Source: Paracamarosporium sp. OC-R06-R3 (lineage: Eukaryota > Ascomycota > Dothideomycetes > Pleosporales > Didymosphaeriaceae). Taken from it: a stretch of 64,000 nt of DNA. A model generated the notes under the pieces. The model was not told the origin of the DNA and did no database searches. It saw only the letters and a list, made by a program, of their open reading frames with translations. This document shows positions 31,214 to 41,246 of the stretch, piece after piece (within the stretch, counting starts at the first letter, position 1; each line of letters begins with the position of its first letter). Both the position numbers and the translations under genes were made by a program. The stretch lies in contig JACVRA010000054.1 of assembly GCA_019828545.1 (NCBI GenBank), forward strand, positions 248,875 to 312,874, written 5' to 3'.

Positions 31214-31660
31214 CAGTTAGCCGCCGGTCACGTGGTATGTTCATATCTATCCCGCATAATGATCGCTCCACACCAGGATCGAGTCAGCGAATCCCCAGAT
31301 TGTGATATCTCGGTTGCTCGTCCGTGCAGCTTAGGAAGAACTTGGCATTGACGAGGGCGTGAATTAGTCATCGATCATGACATGAATCGCGGGCAGCATC
31401 TTCAGTTTCCTTTCACTGTAGACTTTAATATCAGCACGAGATGTTTATCATGACAAAATTACAACAAATGGTTCATAGTGTCCTCTGCGCTCTCTTTACT
31501 CCGTTACAAATCCTGAAAAAGAGCAGCTGTAGCCATAATTGCCGTATTCGGCACGTAGCCAAGCAGCCTTATCTTTCGAAAAGCGGAGAACCATGACTCT
31601 CTTATCGCCTCAGCTCAGTACTGGATACTACCATCAATGTCCGGTCGACGATTCAATTTG

Positions 31661-31679
31661 TCGGTTCAAAACTAACCGA
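31661..31679. promoter_or_regulatory. Palindrome TCGGTT-N7-AACCGA (CGG-N11-CCG)
   Basis: Six-base arms TCGGTT and AACCGA flank seven bases, placing CGG and CCG eleven bases apart as in Gal4-type sites. It lies about 150 bp upstream of the permease start and could bind the adjacent regulator or another Zn2Cys6 dimer. Confidence 0.4.
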
Positions 31680-31829
31680 CACCTCGCTTTGGGTACCGTT
31701 CCGTGTTCGTAGAGCCAGTTGTGGCGTTGCCTGGAACTACCCCTGTTCATACTATAGGTAAATACACTGTAGAGACCGAGAGGATGGAAACGAGCATATG
31801 TAGTCTTGGTTATCCCAAACGAAAACCAT

Positions 31830-33829
31830 ATGGTATTTGGAGTTGCAAGAAATCGTACCAGATCTTCAATCATGCATATTCCTACGTTTCCAGACCTTGG
31901 CGCCAGGTTCCGTTCGAAGGAGGCATTCCTCGACTCATTGAAGACCACTAACAAACATGGCCACGAGGTCACTACGATTGGCGATGCAAGGTGGTCAAAC
32001 AAAGAGTAAAACCACTGAAATCTCCACACGCTTCTACAGGCCACTAATGCGGTTCTAGTCTCGAGCCAACACCTCCCGAAGAACGGACGTGGACCTGGTA
32101 CAACCTGCCTCTCTACTGGGGATCAACCGCCTTTGGAACTGCTGGTTGGAATGCAGCCGCTTCACTTATAGCCGTGGGTCTTACATGGCAGGAAGCCTTT
32201 ATATCTTGCTGCATTGGCTCGTTCATCAGCGCGCTGGTCGTTGTCGGTATGGCAAGGCCTGGCGTTCGCTACCACATAGGTTATCCCGTTTTGTGTCGCT
32301 CAGTCATGGGATTCTACGGGTCTATGTTTTTCGTCTTCATTCGAGCAGTTGTCGGGGCCATCTGGTACGGAATACAGTCTTACTACGGGGCCAACCTCAT
32401 GTCGACATGCCTGAAGTGCATCTTCGGACACAAATGGGATAATTGGGAGAATCAGTTGCCTGCATCAGCTGATGTGACCTCCAAACAACTTCTTTGTTTC
32501 TTCTTGGTGTGGATAATGGAGCTTCCGTTCGTGAGTTTACACTCTAATTTTTGATGACCACGAACGGCTAATCAGGTACAGTGCTTTGTCCATCCTCGTC
32601 GAATCCACACATTTTTCTCATTTAAAGGCATCATTATGCCTTTTGCAACATTCGGACTTTTCGGATGGTGTATGGCCCATGGGAGTGGGGTACGCAACAT
32701 CAATGCCCAGAGTGCTGCGGGAGCTCAAGTAAGGGCAGGCACAACGCCAGGCTGGGCCATAATGAGTGGAATTAACGTCATTATGGGAACTCTATCACCT
32801 ATGCTTGTCAATCAACCTGATCTGGCACGGTACTGCAAGAAGCCTCGCGACGCTGGCTACCTGCAAGGCATCTCAGTATTTTTCAGCAAGGTGCTGATTC
32901 TCGCCCTTGGTCTCCTTGCCACTAGCTCCATGGAAGGAGTCTACGGAGTTGCGTATTGGAATATGTGGGATCTCAATGACGCCATTCTGGACCACAACTG
33001 GACGCCGGCGGCGCGTTGTGGTATCTTCCTCGTCTCATTTTCATATCTGTTGAGTGTATTTGGAGTCAACCTGGGCGCCAACTCGATCCCGTTCGGTGCA
33101 GATATGACGGGTCTATTCCCGAAATATTTGACTATCCGGAGAGGTCAAGTGCTCTGTGCGATCTTAGGTTTTGCAATTGTGCCCTGGAAGCTTATTGCTA
33201 CTGCACAAACCTTTATCACCTTTCTGGGAAGCTACAACATCTTCATGGCTCCACTTTGTGCTGTAGGTAATCATATCGCGATCTTCGGCTTTTGCTAATG
33301 GAATATAGATCATTATAGTCGATTATTGCTTTGCACGCAAAGGCAATATTCATGTTCCATCCCTTTATAGGGCGTCCCGCGGTAACCTTTATTGGTTCAC
33401 TAGTGGCATCAATTTCTCCGGTATCTTCGCTGTACGTCATTCCCGAGTCCATAGTAAATATTCCCTCGGCTGATCTTATTCCTCCACTTTTAGTGGTGCG
33501 CAGGGACCGTGATGGGCATGCCTGGCCTCGTCGCTGCCTACAACCCCAAGCTCGTTCCTCAGGCCGGTAAAGACATGTACAAGCTTGGCTGGATTTTGAC
33601 CTTCACGACTGCAGGAGTGGTCTATTACGTCCTTATCAAGATCCGCAAGCCTAAAATTTTCCCTGTCGGATTCGAGGATGTTCCGGTTACGTGGGAATAT
33701 CTAGCTACTGATGGCAGAGATGGATTCTTTGATGGTGAGAGAGACGCATACGTAGAAGCTACGCCGAGTGAGAGTATGGTTGAAGACACTTATGGTCAAG
33801 TGGATGAAAAACCAAAGAGTACTTACTGA
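31830..33829 (+). CDS. NCS1 family permease, Fur type (uracil/allantoin/hydantoin-like)
   Basis: Plasma-membrane proton symporter for nucleobases or related cyclic ureides, 597 residues. Five exons: 31830-32005, 32059-32530, 32576-33262, 33309-33431 and 33494-33829. Introns are 53, 45, 46 and 62 bp. The NCS1 entry motif is restored by the first splice: RWSNKDLEPTPPEERTWTWY. Twelve hydrophobic segments are readable, with GMARPGVRYHIGYPVLCRSV, GAIWYGIQSYYGA, SPMLVNQPDLARYCKKPRDA and FGVNLGANSIPFGADMTGLF typical of Fur transporters. The start is the first ATG after an in-frame stop at 31770; an additional short 5' exon cannot be excluded. Substrate class is inferred from family. It is divergent from the regulator and followed by a second NCS1 gene. 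Confidence 0.9.
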
Positions 33830-34406
33830 AGGGTCGAAAGAGTGGGAGAGCCTGTTGGAACTGCAGTATCTAATTTGAGACTTCGATACAAAATTATAAC
33901 ACGTGTGATTCATGGAAAAGGCTGCAACATTCTGATGTGCAGTATCTAAAGTTCGAAATTGATCGTGGGACTATGTCCAAGGCGGTATAGGGGACGCTGA
34001 AAGAGCCATATGTTCACGTATTAGTGCACCCTAGACGGCTAGATGGTACGAATCCACGGAGATGGGCAAAGCCACACATGATACTCATTGGTTCCCTAAG
34101 TCGATTAAGCACTATTGTATGCAGGGCTTCACGGCGCCGGATGACAAGCTTTTCTGATGGAAGCTTGACAGAGATAAGAGTGGCGAGAGAAGCTGTGGCG
34201 AGGCTTGACACTAAGTAGAATGCGGAAGCTGCCTCCGGACTAGCCACCAACCCGCCCGTTACCCAATAATCGGTTCCTTGGGCACTGATCTTATAGCCGC
34301 GCGGACTGCATTGAATTTTCTTCGCATGCTTTTTGTCGCGCTCATTGCTTTCCCAACTCAACCCTCCGACTAACTGCGCAGCGACACACCGTGCGCCCAA
34401 CTCACC
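33830..34406. other. Intergenic, promoter of the Fcy-type permease
   Basis: 577 bp between two plus-strand permease genes. One AGATAA motif lies near 34172. Antisense open frames here overlap the next gene and look spurious. Confidence 0.5.
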
Positions 34407-35936
34407 ATGTCGGCGGAGAAAGTCGGCGACCATGCGGCAAGCACTTCGCTGTCGAGCGCAGATCTCGGCAACACCAACATCAAGTCTGAGCATGGGATTT
34501 TGGCCAAACTGCGTGCTCTCGAAGCGAAGCTAGACGCGAAGCTCGGCATCGAATCTGAGGCCATTACTCGGAAGCTACCTGAGGAGAAAGGGCCCGTCCC
34601 ATGGCACCACCAGCTTAACATGTTCTTCCTGTGGGCCTCCGGGACCATGAATACGTCCTGTTTCGCTACTGGATTTCTCGGTTGGGAGTTCGGCCTCACG
34701 CTCAGACAGTCCATTGTCATCACCATATTCGCGTCTATCCTCGGCGGCGCGGCAACAGGCTTCGCTGCGACCTTCGGCGCACCGACTGGTCTTCGGCAGA
34801 TTTCCATGTCACGTTACGCGTTCGGATGGTGGCCTAACAAAGTCATTGCTGCTCTCAATACCATTGTCCAAATAGGATGGGCTTCTGTGGCATGTATCAC
34901 TGGCGGGCTTGCCTTGACAGCAGTCGCGGATGGCCACATCTCTTTGGTGGTTGGCATAGTCATTCTCGCAGTGGTTGCCACCTTCATCTCGTTTATCGGA
35001 CTGAAAGCTATTTTGGTATACGAACGCTATGCCTGGTTCGTATTCTTTATCATCTTCATGATCTTCTTTGGAATGACTGGTAAATACGCGGACAATACGA
35101 CGCACACCGAGCTGAAAGGCGCCGATCTTAGTGGGCAGGTCCTTAGCTTAATTGCTATCATCTATGGCAGCTCCGCATCGTGGCAGACCATGGCCTCAGA
35201 TTATTACGTCCATTACCCAGCGAACATTTCGCGCGTCAAGGTCTTCCTTATGACCACCTTTGGTATTGCCATTCCAACTTCTATTGGGATGGTAGCAGGC
35301 TGCGTTGTCTCCTCGGGCATGAACAACCGACCGGACTGGAAAGAAGTCTACGAAAATGATGGCCTCGGATTTCTCATCCAGACGATGATTTACCCTCGCG
35401 GCTTCGCAAAATTCATTCTCACTCTGCTCGTTCTCTCTGGCATCAACGTCAACGTCATTTCCATCTACAGCGCTGCTATTTCCTGCCAGCAATTTGCACG
35501 CCCCTTTGCCAGAATTCCTCGCTTCATTTGGATCATTGTATGCTTTGCTGCCATTCTTGGGCTGGCCGTGGGCGGGCGCGAACAGTTGAATGTTTACCTC
35601 CAGAATTTCCTCAGTTTGCTCGGATACTGGTGTACTCAGTACTTTGTCATTCTGTTTAGTGAACACGTTATCTTCCGAAAGATGAGCTTCGATAACTACG
35701 ACCTCGACGCTTGGAATGACCCAAGCCGATTGCCAATCGGTATCGCTGCCGCAATAGCTTTCAGTATCGGCATCATTGCCTGGGTCATGGGTATGGTCGA
35801 GACCTGGTATGTTGGTCCTTTGGGCAAGCTTATTGGAGCCGGTGGAGGTGACGTCGCGAATGAATTCACGTTCGTGGTCACCGCGTTGGTTTACATCCCA
35901 GCAAGATATTTGGAGAAGAAGGTTATTGGAAAGTGA
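34407..35936 (+). CDS. NCS1 family permease, Fcy type (purine-cytosine permease-like)
   Basis: Intronless, 509 residues. The cytosolic N-terminus ends in ESEAITRKLPEEKGPVPWHH. About twelve membrane helices follow, with Fcy-type landmarks WASGTMNTSCFATGFLGWEF, FGAPTGLRQISMSRYAFGWW, IYGSSASWQTMASDYYVHYP and GYWCTQYFVILFSEHVIF. Relatives import cytosine, adenine, guanine or hypoxanthine with protons. This subfamily is only distantly related to the Fur-type gene next door, so the pair is not a recent tandem duplicate. The start lies in a CACCATG context. It probably belongs to the same uptake and catabolic set; the substrate is inferred. Confidence 0.93.
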   Translation: MSAEKVGDHAASTSLSSADLGNTNIKSEHGILAKLRALEAKLDAKLGIESEAITRKLPEEKGPVPWHHQLNMFFLWASGTMNTSCFATGFLGWEFGLTLRQSIVITIFASILGGAATGFAATFGAPTGLRQISMSRYAFGWWPNKVIAALNTIVQIGWASVACITGGLALTAVADGHISLVVGIVILAVVATFISFIGLKAILVYERYAWFVFFIIFMIFFGMTGKYADNTTHTELKGADLSGQVLSLIAIIYGSSASWQTMASDYYVHYPANISRVKVFLMTTFGIAIPTSIGMVAGCVVSSGMNNRPDWKEVYENDGLGFLIQTMIYPRGFAKFILTLLVLSGINVNVISIYSAAISCQQFARPFARIPRFIWIIVCFAAILGLAVGGREQLNVYLQNFLSLLGYWCTQYFVILFSEHVIFRKMSFDNYDLDAWNDPSRLPIGIAAAIAFSIGIIAWVMGMVETWYVGPLGKLIGAGGGDVANEFTFVVTALVYIPARYLEKKVIGK

Positions 35937-36697
35937 TATCGATATCAATTCTCAACGACGAGATGATATTGGGACGCGTATCTTTATGCTATGTCATTCA
36001 GTTAGGACTGTCTGAGGCTCGAGCATTCCTACATTAGGCTTATTCTAGAGCTCTTCATTTGAAGCATTGCCTAAATAACCTGAGAGCAAATCAGCGTCTT
36101 CCATGTCTGAACGGCACAATGATTGGCAAAGATGATGGGTGGCGAGCGGATTGGAAAATTTCCTGGGCAATCCATCTTCTCCGGACGCCATCTATGTTAT
36201 CGATTGGCAAATAGCTCTCCATGTAGTGTTTTCGCTTTCGAGCTGCTCTGCAACGGGCACGATCGGCTGTTTGCATCCGCACTATCGGTAGATCTCAGTC
36301 CTGCCGAAAGCTCTAAGAAACTTCGGCACAACGAATCCATGCCGTGTGGATCATGATAAGCCCACTACCCCACATTCAAACCCAGAGAAGTCTCCTGTAT
36401 CTCGATAAGATTTCAGAAAATTGGGGAATGCACGCGCAATCACTAGACCGGCCACACAACGATGGGACTAGAGGCTCGGTATCACTATACTGCACATGCA
36501 GTCTTTTTAGCACCTGTTCTGAAAGCGACGGTCTGTGAAGCGCACCCGAAAACCCTGATCCGTGTATTCAGGCTCTATATACTTCTACTTGTTAATGAAG
36601 CTTACTCATCGCATCGACTAGTCAAACGTCTGCTCCAATTCATAACAATTCCCCTTTCAGCTGCATTTGACAACGGACGGGGCATTCTCTCTTCAAG
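35937..36697. other. Intergenic, promoter of the Old Yellow Enzyme gene
   Basis: 761 bp without a credible gene. HGATAR motifs are visible near 36198, 36355 and 36397. No CGG-N4-CCG pair was found here. Confidence 0.5.
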
Positions 36698-38081
36698 ATG
36701 GCATCTCCGGCTAGATCTAGCGATAAGCTGTTTTCACCCCTCAGCATTGCGAACGGTAAAATCACGCTGAAGCACCGCGTCGTACTTGCCCCTTTGACGC
36801 GGAATCGATGTTTGCCGCTGCGCAAAGACGATGCAGAAGATTTCAACAGGACATGGGTACCCGATAAGCTAGTCGCAGAATACTACAGTCAAAGAGCGAC
36901 AGACGGAGGGCTTTTGATATCTGAAGGCATCACACCGAGTCTTGAGGTTCAACTCACCCAGCACAGTACGAAGACACACGCTAAAAGAGGCAGGGAAACG
37001 GCATGGCAGGCGTCCCTGGCTTATTCCATCCTGTACACCTCGCCGGCTGGAAAGATGTAACAGCAGCCGTGCACGCCAAAGGCGGGTATATCTACGCGCA
37101 GCTCTGGCACGCTGGGCGCACGACGGTCGAGCCGTTCTCAGGAAAGCCTTCAGTCTCTCCATCTGTTTCGCCGATGGAAGGAGAAACGATCCGAACGCCA
37201 CCGGGATATTCGAGCCCTGTGAAGTATACTGACTTTCCGCCGCTTGAGCTCACCAAGGAGCATATCAAGAGCACGATCGACGACTACTGCAACGCTGCGA
37301 AGATGGCGATAGAAGCAGGCTTCGACGGGGTCGAGGTACATGGTGGGAATGGCTACTTACCCGAGCAATTTCTCTCGTCGAATATCAACACAAGGACGGA
37401 TGAATATGGGGGTAGCCCCGAGAAACGTTGCCGCTTTGTGATTGAGCTTATGGAGGGCCTTGCACGAGCGGTTGGCGAAGAGAATTGTGCGATCCGGCTC
37501 AGTCCTTTTGGGCTTTTCAACCAGGCGAGGGGAGAGCAGCGTATTGAGACGTGGAGTTTTCTCTGCGAGCAGCTGAAGAAGAAGATACCAAATATGTCGT
37601 ACATTTCGCTGATAGAGCCGGTGAGTGCTGAGACTCTTACTTTGTACGTGCCTCGCGTCAAGCTAACAAAATACTCCAGCGGTTCGAGCAGATCCACTCG
37701 TATTCAGAGAAAGATGAAGTGATTAGCTCATGGGGCTTGGACCCTTCAACTATCAGCCTTAAGTTCCTACGCAAGATCATGGGTGATACGCCTTTCTTCT
37801 CAGCCGGAGGATGGAACGACACAAACAGCTGGGGAGTCATCGAGTCTGGGGATTACGACGCGCTCCTCTTCGGTCGATACTTCACAAGCAATCCTGATCT
37901 AGTTGAGAGACTGAAGCTTGGGAAGAGTTTCCTCAAGTATGAACGAGATAGATTCTACGGACCCTTTGAAGACAGGGAAAGAGGATATACCGACTATCCT
38001 CGTTGGCATCAGCAGGAGGAAGAGAGTAGTGGTGTTGCGCTAGGCCATGCACGCGCCGCTGAAGTCGAAGTTGCCGCCTAG
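36698..38081 (+). CDS. Old Yellow Enzyme family FMN ene-reductase
   Basis: NAD(P)H-dependent FMN flavoprotein of 425 residues that reduces activated C=C bonds. Three exons: 36698-36946, 36994-37620 and 37680-38081. The first intron uses a GTTCAA donor, and its removal restores ITPSLEGNGMAGVPGLFHP. OYE landmarks are LAPLTRNRC, EYYSQRATDGGLLISEG, YAQLWHAGRTT, and the active-site motif EVHGGNGYLPEQFLSSN with His199, Asn202 and Tyr204, followed by NTRTDEYGGS. The FMN phosphate region reads FFSAGGWND...DALLFGRYFTSNPDLVERL. The short acidic C-terminal extension is not typical. No targeting signal. It closes the accessory cluster and could reduce an unsaturated cyclic imide or heterocycle before ring opening. 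Confidence 0.92.
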
Positions 38082-38850
38082 GGAAACCAAGTCATGATTG
38101 CACTCGTCACTTCACAACATTGTGCCAGGAACGCTGTAGACTCCTGCACTCGTAGCCCAAAATGGTTACACAGTCCTTTTAGCCAATCAGAGAGACCCTC
38201 ATCCACGCTAAAATTGCAGTGAAATCGCTATTACCCGGCCTTCCAACCAATCATTTGCTCGCTTATGGAATGTCTATGGAGCGCCTGAATCTCTCCATTC
38301 GAAATTTCAATTGCTATCACGCGTTAAGGAATGTTAGAGAGTCGATCAGCATGACGTGAAGGGGGCGGTAGGCATCAGGCAAACACATTGTAGCGCCTTA
38401 CCCGTACCCCGTACTATGACCCTCCTATCACGAGCCTTTGATCTGACAAGGCTACACGAGAATGCGATGTGATTTGCCACAATCCTGTACCCAGGCTGAC
38501 ATATGCAGCTGCTTTGTTCGCGCTAGATGGAACGTCGAATACCGACCAGACTTGCACCTTGAACAGGTACTGCCAACTCGCTGTGCTCTATGTCACCACC
38601 ATTCAATTGGAGGATAACATCATATTGAAAAGAGTAGATTCATCCGTGACAAGCCTAGCTACCTACGCGTAGCGACGCGTGGCATCGCCAGCCACGGAAT
38701 ACCCATCACCCAAGCATTGCCATTCACGGTGCCACAACCATAGCCGCACACGCTATCCCAAGCTACATACCCCAAGATACCAAGTAGATATACCGTGTAA
38801 TCCCACCCACTCTCCAACCCCGTCTTCATCGCACTCAAGCTAGGTAACGT
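38082..38850. other. Convergent 3' flanks, no gene seen
   Basis: 769 bp spacer at the right border of the accessory cluster. No repeat, tRNA or transposon remnant recognised. Confidence 0.55.
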
Positions 38851-39466
38851 TCAGATTTCATCCAGGGCGGCCTCGGCCTCGGCCTCCTCAACAGCATCCT
38901 CAAAGACATCCTCTTCGACAACCTCCTGCTTGATCTTCTTGTCCTTCTTGTCCTTGGAATCTTCGCCGGCGTCGGCGGTACGACCGCGCTTGCGCCCCGC
39001 AGATGGAGACACAGAGCCATCAAGGTCGTTACTCGGCTCGTCGTCCACGACGGCGGTCTTCTTCGGGCGACCGCGACCGCGGCCTGAGCCAGGCGTCTTG
39101 ATTGTGGTGGGCTTGGCTACCTTGTCCTTGACTGGAGTGGACTTTGTGGTTTTGTCCTTGGGTGGAGCGGAGTTGGGGTTGCCGGACGACTTTGCGAGAT
39201 TTTTGATGTTCGTCAGGCGGTGGTTGACGGCCTTGGGAGTGCAGCCTGCACGTCGGGGGTCAGCATATATGGATGTTGTGTAGGGGGTGACTGAGGATGA
39301 CTTACCTTCGCCGATCTTGTCAGCCAGGTGTTGGAGGAACGGGCCGCTCATCTTGACTTCGCAGAACTCGAGGATGCCTCTCAGGAGCTGGGGTCGGTCA
39401 GTGCTGCACTGCTTCTGAGTGTGGGTTACATACGGTCTGGTCTTTCTCGGCGGTCCAGGTAACCAT
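38851..39466 (-). CDS. Small Myb-like/AT-hook nuclear protein
   Basis: 169 residues in three exons: 39466-39434, 39387-39306 and 39245-38851. The N-terminus MVTWTAEKDQTLLRGILEF starts like a Myb/SANT helix, and CTPKAVNHRLTNIKNLAK resembles its recognition helix. This layout is common in short Pezizomycotina nuclear proteins. A central AT-hook-like GSGRGRGRPKK and a Lys/Glu-rich acidic tail follow. The second intron (39305-39246, 60 bp) has no in-frame stop. Reading through it adds 20 foreign residues inside the Myb-like domain, so its removal defines the model. The first exon is only 11 codons. Probable chromatin or DNA binding; no target known. Confidence 0.82.
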
Positions 39467-40593
39467 GTTGGATGTTGGATAGATGATGTTATATTTGACT
39501 TATGTGTTGAAGTGGTTTAGATTTGGACGTTATAGAGCGCGGAGACGGTGTTGGAGTTGGCAAGAGAAGAAGCGGGATAGTATTGAACAGGCGATCTTAA
39601 GTAGATGGAGCGGGACGGGGACAGGGACGGGGATGAGGACGGTGAAGTGAAGGTGAGTAGTAGCGGGCTAGAACATGACACCAAAGATGAAGGTAGGGGG
39701 CACGCAGTGCAAGTGAGTGATGTTTTTGAAAGCGCCTTGTGTGCATCTTGTGTCCTAGGTCAGCTCGGCTCATTCCCTGGGACAGTCTTGGGCTGAATTC
39801 ATTTACACGTACAGCACCCATGCTTGAAGCACTGTTGGCCTATGCAATGCCTATACTGAGACAAGGCAAAGCAAATAGATTTTGTCGCAGCGTGGAAACA
39901 ATTTGAGACTAGAATGATTTGTGTAACGTGCCAAGCAAGACCTAGAAAGATGAGTTGTATACTCAGTGATGCTCTGATCTTCGCGGAACCCGAGTTTTGG
40001 TGGCGTCTCTCAGGTGCATCTGGGCTCCCTATGACTTCTCGTGACCGTGCGTGCTGCATCTGTATTCATCGGTGCATTCGAAGCTCTGGGGAGAGTCAGT
40101 AGCGAGCTTCTTGGGTCAATTGCGGTTGGCTTTCATGGTCATCGTCACTCTCAGTGCTCCCCATGCCGGCCGGCGGTGGATGCGTCTGTTTTATGCCAAG
40201 ACTTTCATGGTTGAAGAACATAAAGTGTCACGGCATGCGCAACTGCTGGTTGAGGCAAGTGCGTGGTCGTGCCTGCCGCCACCCAAACGCCCAACACACG
40301 ACCAGCTACGACACACCTCGACATATCCTGCTTATGCGGCGAATTCTACACAGAAAACACAAGGGCATTGCATGGCTAAGTTCCCGAGTGAGTATGCGGA
40401 TGGGAGCAGACGGTGGACGTTTTGTCAATTCTATTCGGTGCTCTTTACGAGTACATTGGCACTGCCACGCCCCGAATCGCAGCTTCCTCTACCCCCCTAG
40501 CTGTGCTAATCCTTCATCGTATATGTACAGAGACGGCAGCATTGGCGATGGTGCTGCGGTCGACGTCGCGCAATCGTCCCGTCGGTCGCTGTC
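39467..40593. other. Intergenic, no gene seen
   Basis: Upstream flank of the Myb-like gene and 3' flank of the NDUFB2-like gene. It has a short run of GACGGGGA-type repeats near 39610-39645. The long overlapping plus-strand frames from about 40050 onward are not supported. Confidence 0.5.
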
Positions 40594-40816
40594 TCAATGG
40601 TCCCACGGGTGCTTCCAGCCCAGCAGCGCCGGGCCGTCCTTCTTCGCTCGGTACATCAACTGTCGGGGTCAGCGAAGCGTCACGTCACTGGGCAGCGGCA
40701 CGCACGAAGAACCACATGGAGGCGCCGAGGGCGGTGGACATGAAGCGGTACAGCGGGCGGACCGGGTGGATGTGGATCGGGTGGTTGCCCATGGGCGGGT
40801 ACTTGGGCGGGCCCAT
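40594..40816 (-). CDS. Complex I NDUFB2-type subunit, 58 residues
   Basis: Tiny two-exon gene, exons 40816-40706 and 40659-40594, separated by a 46-bp intron with GTGCGT donor and CGACAG acceptor. The protein begins MGPPKYPPMGNHPIHIHPVR, then PLYRFMSTALGASMWFF, then LMYRAKKDGPALLGWKHPWD with a final His. The core W-F-F-x-x-Y-R-A-K-x-D-G-P-x-x-x-G-W-x-H-P-W-D matches plant and fungal NDUFB2 (AGGG) accessory subunits of NADH:ubiquinone oxidoreductase. It has a single membrane helix and no cleavable presequence, as for other members. The start is in a CACCATGG context. It lies divergent from BUR1 and antisense to unsupported plus-strand frames. The product name rests on recalled family features. 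Confidence 0.82.
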
Positions 40817-41246
40817 GGTGAGTGTCGAGCCTGGAAGCACTGGAGCGTCAGCGCGGCGTGTACTGGGGAGACAAGAGGGCTACCTGCGGTGCGGGTGCTG
40901 CAATGGCGTGTTGGGTGTGTGATGCGAGGTCCGTGGCTGCGATCCAAGCTACCCTGCAAGGGCAAAATGCCTAGCGTCCAGGATCGCGGCCGCCCTCGTC
41001 AATCACGCCTGCGCCGTGGGCCAGACACTGCCGTGATGCGCGCACAGTGAAAGTCGCCCCTCGACGACATACCTCATGGCCGCGCCTGGCTCGCCCCAGC
41101 TTCCGCAATCTTCACCACCTCTGCGCGTCGACGTGCGCAGCTGCTGCCCGCTTCCCATTGTGTCGCGGCGCCCGGCGCCCTAGCAAGCACCAATCTTCGC
41201 ACCCGTCCACGTCGCAACCTCACACGCATCCCACCCCACGCCCACC
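40817..41246. promoter_or_regulatory. Divergent promoter of NDUFB2-type and BUR1 genes
   Basis: 430 bp, GC-rich, becoming C-rich near the BUR1 start. No specific operator recognised. Confidence 0.45.

Larger units (their letters stand above)
31078..31829. promoter_or_regulatory. Divergent promoter of the regulator and Fur-type permease genes
   Basis: 752 bp without a gene. It holds a CGG-N4-CCG pair at 31202-31213 and a longer palindrome CGG-N11-CCG at 31661-31679. HGATAR motifs lie at 31178-31183, 31445-31450, 31569-31574 and 31602-31607. Confidence 0.55.

Noticed and set aside
23175..38081. Identification as the nicotinate (hxn) cluster
   Set aside because: An amidase, a cyclic-imidase-like enzyme, an OYE and an MFS carrier are shared features. 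However, the xanthine-dehydrogenase-like, monooxygenase and dioxygenase genes are absent and NCS1 permeases are present, so equivalence is not supported.
40051..41050. Long overlapping plus-strand frames
   Set aside because: They lack domain character, and they overlap the better supported minus-strand NDUFB2-type gene with its matching splice sites.
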